Of a stretch of DNA of 8,410 bases, positions 5,615 to 8,410 are shown piece by piece. This DNA comes from an uncultured bacterium (lineage in GTDB: Bacteria; Actinomycetota; Actinomycetes; S36-B12): NCBI GenBank assembly GCA_903908025.1, contig CAIVQM010000407.1, positions 1 to 8,410 of the forward strand, in the 5' to 3' direction. Position 1 is the stretch's first letter. Each line of letters opens with the position of its first letter. Under the pieces are notes generated by a model. The model had not been told where the DNA came from and ran no database searches. It saw only the letters and a program-made list of their open reading frames with translations. The position numbers and the translations under genes were made by a program.

Positions 5615-6907
5615 TCAGCGGAGGTAGTTGAGGAACCACGACTGCGCCAATCGAGCGGCCTGTGCCAGGGTGCCGGGCTCCTCGAAGAGGTGGGTCGCTC
5701 CGCGCACGATCTCCAGCAGGCTCGGGCAGGTCAGTTGCCTCTGCGCCTCGCGGTTGAGGTCGATCACGGGCAGATCATTGGCGCCCACGATGAGCAGCGT
5801 CGGCACCGAGACCTTCGTCAGCCAGTCGCCCGCCAGATCGGGGCGTCCCCCGCGGGACACGACGGCCAAGACATCGTCCGGCCTACGGGCGGCCGCCACG
5901 AGGGCAGCCGCCGCGCCCGTTGACGCGCCGAAGTAGCCGAGGGGCAGGCCATCGACATCGGGCCGGTCGCGAAGCCACGCCGTCGCGTTCGACAGGCGGT
6001 CGGCCAGCAGCTCGATATCGAACACATTGCGTCGGACATCTGCCTCGTCGGCCGTGAGCAGGTCGAGTAGCAGCGTGCCCAGACCAGCCCCGTTGAGGAC
6101 CTTGGCGACGGCTCCATTGCGGGGGCTGTGCCAGCCGCTGTCGCTGCCATGAGCGAAGAGCACGATGCCGCTCGCCCCGGTGGGGATGGTCAGGTGCCCG
6201 GCGAGCTTCAGCTCGTCGAACGTGACGATCACGTCCTCGTCGATGCACATTCGGACGGCATCTCCCGCGACGTCGCGGCGTGGATGCGCTCGCAGGATGG
6301 CAACGACCTGTTCGTCATCGACCTGGTGGAAGGCCCGGTAGCTCTCGCTGACAGATCGGAAGGACTCAGGTGTCTCCAGGCACACCAGGTCGTCAACCAT
6401 GGCGCCGAGCCATGCCACGGCCTCCGTCGATCCGACGGGGACGGCGAGGGTCACGTGCGCAGCCCCGAGGTGCTTGACGACGGCGACCCCAGCAGCGGCC
6501 GTCGATCCGGTGGCCATCCCGTCGTCAACGACGATGACGTTGCGGCCGGCGATACCGAGTGCCGCGCGGCCCCCGCGATACGTCTGGACCCGGCGGTCGA
6601 TCTCCTTGCGCTCGGCGGCGGCTGTCATCTCGACCTGGTCGCTGGTCGCCCGGACCAGCCGACGAGTGGCGTGGTCGATGATCAGCACCCCGCCTTCGCC
6701 GACGGCACCCATGGCGAACTCCGGATTCCCGGGAGCACCGATCTTGTGGACGACCAGGACATCGAGGTCGGCATCGAGGGCCACGGCGACCTCGAGTGCG
6801 ACGGGCAGCCCGCCGCGCGGGAGCCCGAGGACGAGCGGTCGCGGCCGGTCGTAATCGGCCAGTCGGGCAGCCAGCAGGCGGCCGGCGTCGCGGCGGTCGG
6901 AGTACAT
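5615..6907 (-). CDS. phosphoribosyltransferase / alpha-beta hydrolase fusion protein
   Basis: A 430-residue two-domain protein. Residues 1-205 are a type I phosphoribosyltransferase: PLVLGLPRGGLPVA (24-37), HKIGAPGNPEFAMGA (54-68) and the PRPP-binding loop VVDDGMATGSTAAAG (126-140) with two aspartates. Residues 222-430 are a dienelactone-hydrolase-like alpha/beta hydrolase: oxyanion region FAHGSDSGWHSPRN (251-264), nucleophile elbow GASTG (S329), candidate acid D378 in VGANDLPV, and H406 in GATHLFEEPG. The triad looks complete. Mycobacterium tuberculosis Rv0571c has the same fusion and similar length; its substrate is unknown. The frame opens 24 nt earlier, but the ATG at 6907 is chosen because GGAGGTG lies just before it. 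It is transcribed away from tRNA-Pro and towards the L,D-transpeptidase, 59 nt downstream. Both substrates are unknown. Confidence 0.9.
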   Translation of the reverse strand: MYSDRRDAGRLLAARLADYDRPRPLVLGLPRGGLPVALEVAVALDADLDVLVVHKIGAPGNPEFAMGAVGEGGVLIIDHATRRLVRATSDQVEMTAAAERKEIDRRVQTYRGGRAALGIAGRNVIVVDDGMATGSTAAAGVAVVKHLGAAHVTLAVPVGSTEAVAWLGAMVDDLVCLETPESFRSVSESYRAFHQVDDEQVVAILRAHPRRDVAGDAVRMCIDEDVIVTFDELKLAGHLTIPTGASGIVLFAHGSDSGWHSPRNGAVAKVLNGAGLGTLLLDLLTADEADVRRNVFDIELLADRLSNATAWLRDRPDVDGLPLGYFGASTGAAAALVAAARRPDDVLAVVSRGGRPDLAGDWLTKVSVPTLLIVGANDLPVIDLNREAQRQLTCPSLLEIVRGATHLFEEPGTLAQAARLAQSWFLNYLR

Positions 6908-6912
6908 GGGCA

Positions 6913-6919
6913 CCTCCGC
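6913..6919 (-). promoter_or_regulatory. strong Shine-Dalgarno deciding the start of the fusion gene
   Basis: On the minus strand the sequence reads GCGGAGGTGCCC followed by ATG at 6907. The GGAGG core is optimally spaced and favours this ATG over the alternative start at 6931, which would place the Shine-Dalgarno inside the coding region. Confidence 0.65.
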
Positions 6920-6985
6920 TGGCAGGGCCAAGGAGGGGCGGCGCCTGCCGTCTTCATCATGGCACTCGGCGGCGGGGGAAGTAAC

Positions 6986-7017
6986 CCGCTGGAGACCCTG
7001 TCAGGGGTCGGTAGCGG
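6986..7017. repeat. bipartite inverted repeat between the fusion gene and tRNA-Pro
   Basis: Outer arms CCGCT (6986-6990) and AGCGG (7013-7017) and inner arms GACCC (6994-6998) and GGGTC (7005-7009) are nested, separated by 3-nt gaps on each side, around a 6-nt loop TGTCAG. As RNA it would fold into a two-part hairpin; as DNA it is a palindromic candidate operator. It lies 8 nt before the putative -10 of tRNA-Pro and about 80 nt upstream of the divergent fusion gene start. There is no T-run, so a simple intrinsic terminator is unlikely. Confidence 0.5.
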
Positions 7018-7024
7018 CAGCCCC

Positions 7025-7030
7025 TAGACT
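7025..7030 (+). promoter_or_regulatory. probable -10 element of the tRNA-Pro promoter
   Basis: TAGACT matches TANNNT and ends 14 nt before the mature tRNA 5' end, the same layout as the tRNA-Gly promoter at the left edge. CTGTCA (6998-7003) is the nearest -35-like hexamer, but its 21-nt spacing is too long to be convincing. Confidence 0.4.
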
Positions 7031-7044
7031 CGTCCCTTGCTGCG

Positions 7045-7120
7045 CGGGGCGTAGCGTAGTGGCTAGCGCGCCTGCTTTGGGAGCAGGAGATCGGGAGTTC
7101 GACTCTCCCCGCCCCGACCA
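7045..7120 (+). tRNA. tRNA-Pro (anticodon TGG)
   Basis: A complete 76-nt cloverleaf. The acceptor stem pairs CGGGGCG (7045-7051) with CGCCCCG (7110-7116), discriminator A at 7117, and CCA is encoded (7118-7120). The anticodon stem CCTGC/GCAGG encloses the loop TTTGGGA, with anticodon TGG at 7078-7080. The T-arm GGGAGTTCGACTCTCCC is canonical. A tRNA-Pro just upstream of tig is a familiar actinobacterial arrangement. Confidence 0.97.
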
Positions 7121-7159
7121 CTCAGAGCTGGGTTTCCAGCCTGGGGTCACCGACTATCT

Positions 7160-7164
7160 GGAGA
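7160..7164 (+). promoter_or_regulatory. ribosome-binding site of tig
   Basis: GGAGA lies 10 nt before the GTG at 7175, slightly farther than ideal, and is the only purine-rich element in the 54 nt between tRNA-Pro and tig. No convincing separate promoter is visible in that gap, so read-through from the tRNA transcript is possible. Confidence 0.45.
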
Positions 7165-7174
7165 CTGATCTGCC

Positions 7175-8410
7175 GTGAAGAGCGACGTCGAGACCCTGTC
7201 CCCGACCCGGGTCAAGCTGACCGTTGAGGTTCCCTTCGAGGAGCTCAAGCCCAGCATGGACGCGGCCTACGGGCGGATCGCCAAGAGCGTGAACGTGCCC
7301 GGCTTCCGCAAGGGCAAGGTGCCCGCTCGCATCATCGAGCAGCGCTTCGGTCGCGAGACCGTCATCGAGGAGGCCGTCAACGACGCGCTCCCGAAGGCCT
7401 ACGACGAGGCTCTGCGCGCCAACAGCATCGTCCCCGTCGGCCGCCCGGACTTCGACGTGAGCGAGGTGCTCGACGGCCAGCCGCTGACGTTCACCGCTGA
7501 GGTCGACGTGCGGCCCGAGTTCGATCTTCCGGACTACTCATCGCTCAAGGTCGAGGTCGCCAACGCGACCCCCACCGACGACGATGTCACCGAGCAGCTC
7601 GACAGCCTGCGCGGCCGGTTCGCCAGCCTCAACGAGGTCGAGCGCGCTGCCGCTGATGGCGACGTCCTGCTGGTCGACCTGTCCGGCGCGACCCCCGAAG
7701 GCGACGCTGTCGAGGACCTCGTCGGCACGGCCCTGTCCTACGAGCTCGGCACCGACGGCATGCTGCCCGGCTTCGACGAGGCCGTTCGCGGCGCCTCCAA
7801 GGACGAGGTGCGCACCTTCGCGTTCACCCCGCAAAACGGCGACTGGTCGGGCATCGAGCTCACCGTCACCACCACCGTCAAGGCCGTGCGCGAGCGCGAG
7901 CTGCCGGCGCTGGACGACGACTTCGCGCAGCTGGCATCCGAGTTCGACACCGTCGACGAGCTCCGTGCCGACGTGCTCACCCGCCTCGAGCGCGTCAAGC
8001 GTCTCGAGCAGGGCGCCGAGGCCCGCAACAACGTGCTGCAGGTGCTGCTCGACTCGATCGACATCCCGCTGCCGGATGGCGCGATTGCCACGGAGGTCGA
8101 GGAGCACTTCGCCGACGGCCACGACAGTGGCGAGGAGCATCGCGCCGAGGTCGAGCAGCAGACGCGCGAGTCGATGAAGAGCCAGTTCGTCCTCGACAAG
8201 ATCGCTGAGGTCGAGGAGGTCTCCGTCGGCGAGACCGAGCTCTCCGCCTGGCTGATCCAGCAGTCGCCGCGCTACGGCATGAGCCCCGACGCGTTCGCGC
8301 AGGCGCTCGTCGAGGGCGGCCAGGTCCCGATGGCGATCCAGGACATCCGTCGCGCCAAGGCGCTCGCGGTCGTGCTCGAGTCGGCGACCGTCGTCGATGC
8401 CGATGGCAAC
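7175..8410 (+). CDS. tig: trigger factor, ribosome-associated chaperone (3' end beyond window)
   Basis: 412 codons are open to the window edge without a stop. Trigger factor binds the ribosome at the peptide exit tunnel and shields nascent chains. The N-terminal ribosome-binding domain (about 1-130) carries the signature GFRKGKVP at 43-50. The FKBP-type prolyl isomerase domain spans about 162-238 (GDVLLVDLSG to TVTTTVKAV), with MLPGFDEAVRGASKDE as the FKBP-like core. The helical C-terminal substrate-binding domain follows from about 245 and looks nearly complete, since the visible length approaches that of actinobacterial trigger factors and ends in ATVVDADGN. The GTG at 7175 is chosen because the protein then begins MKSDVETLSPTRVKLTVEVP, the usual N terminus. 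Downstream genes in relatives are clpP and clpX, outside this window. Confidence 0.96.
   Translation, partial: MKSDVETLSPTRVKLTVEVPFEELKPSMDAAYGRIAKSVNVPGFRKGKVPARIIEQRFGRETVIEEAVNDALPKAYDEALRANSIVPVGRPDFDVSEVLDGQPLTFTAEVDVRPEFDLPDYSSLKVEVANATPTDDDVTEQLDSLRGRFASLNEVERAAADGDVLLVDLSGATPEGDAVEDLVGTALSYELGTDGMLPGFDEAVRGASKDEVRTFAFTPQNGDWSGIELTVTTTVKAVRERELPALDDDFAQLASEFDTVDELRADVLTRLERVKRLEQGAEARNNVLQVLLDSIDIPLPDGAIATEVEEHFADGHDSGEEHRAEVEQQTRESMKSQFVLDKIAEVEEVSVGETELSAWLIQQSPRYGMSPDAFAQALVEGGQVPMAIQDIRRAKALAVVLESATVVDADGN

Noticed and set aside
6994..7009. GACCC/GGGTC palindrome as a DosR box, suggested by similarity of the fusion gene to Rv0571c
   Set aside because: The DosR consensus has GGGACT and AGTCCC arms; these arms have different order and spacing.
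7127..7140. GCTGG-GTTT-CCAGC hairpin after tRNA-Pro as a terminator
   Set aside because: The stem is only 5 bp and no T-run follows, so an intrinsic terminator is not supported; read-through into tig is just as plausible.
1..8410. CRISPR arrays, insertion sequences, phage or integrase genes, toxin-antitoxin or defence systems
   Set aside because: No regular spaced repeats, transposase or integrase motifs, terminal inverted repeats or known defence domains were seen.

Overview
The window looks like chromosomal DNA of a high-GC Gram-positive bacterium (Actinomycetota). The evidence is strongly GC-biased third codon positions, TANNNT-type -10 elements, GTG starts, an iron-regulator box of the DtxR/IdeR kind, a fused phosphoribosyltransferase-hydrolase like mycobacterial Rv0571c, and a tRNA-Pro followed by trigger factor, an order familiar from actinobacteria. 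Genus cannot be assigned from sequence alone.

Left part (1-3715): the 5' piece of a tRNA-Gly runs leftwards off the edge. Divergent from it is a tightly coupled three-gene operon on the + strand: a GT4 glycosyltransferase (88-1362), a class I SAM methyltransferase (1349-2062) and an alpha/alpha-toroid protein of the kind often labelled 'prenyltransferase' (2062-3150). The genes overlap by 14 and 1 nt. A second class I methyltransferase (3715-3104, minus) converges on them and overlaps the toroid gene by 47 nt. Together these four look like a small, uncharacterised biosynthesis or modification module for a glycosylated, methylated product. The product itself cannot be read from sequence.

Middle part (3716-5555): a short divergent region carries overlapping inverted repeats resembling a DtxR/IdeR iron box, set on the promoter of an FTR1/EfeU-type iron permease (3826-4698). 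No EfeO or EfeB partner lies beside it. Converging on the permease is a secreted L,D-transpeptidase (5555-4686) with a peptidoglycan-binding domain, a cell-wall cross-linking enzyme.

Right part (5615-8410): a phosphoribosyltransferase-alpha/beta hydrolase fusion (6907-5615, minus), an intergenic region with a bipartite palindrome, a complete tRNA-Pro(TGG) with encoded CCA (7045-7120), and the trigger factor gene tig, which begins at 7175 and runs off the right edge still open.

Several genes (the GT4, the second methyltransferase, the L,D-transpeptidase) have a TANNNT hexamer 6-7 nt upstream of the start codon and no clear Shine-Dalgarno, the arrangement expected of leaderless transcripts. 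Most of the window is ordinary housekeeping or accessory content. The least understood piece is the glycosyltransferase-methyltransferase-toroid-methyltransferase cluster.
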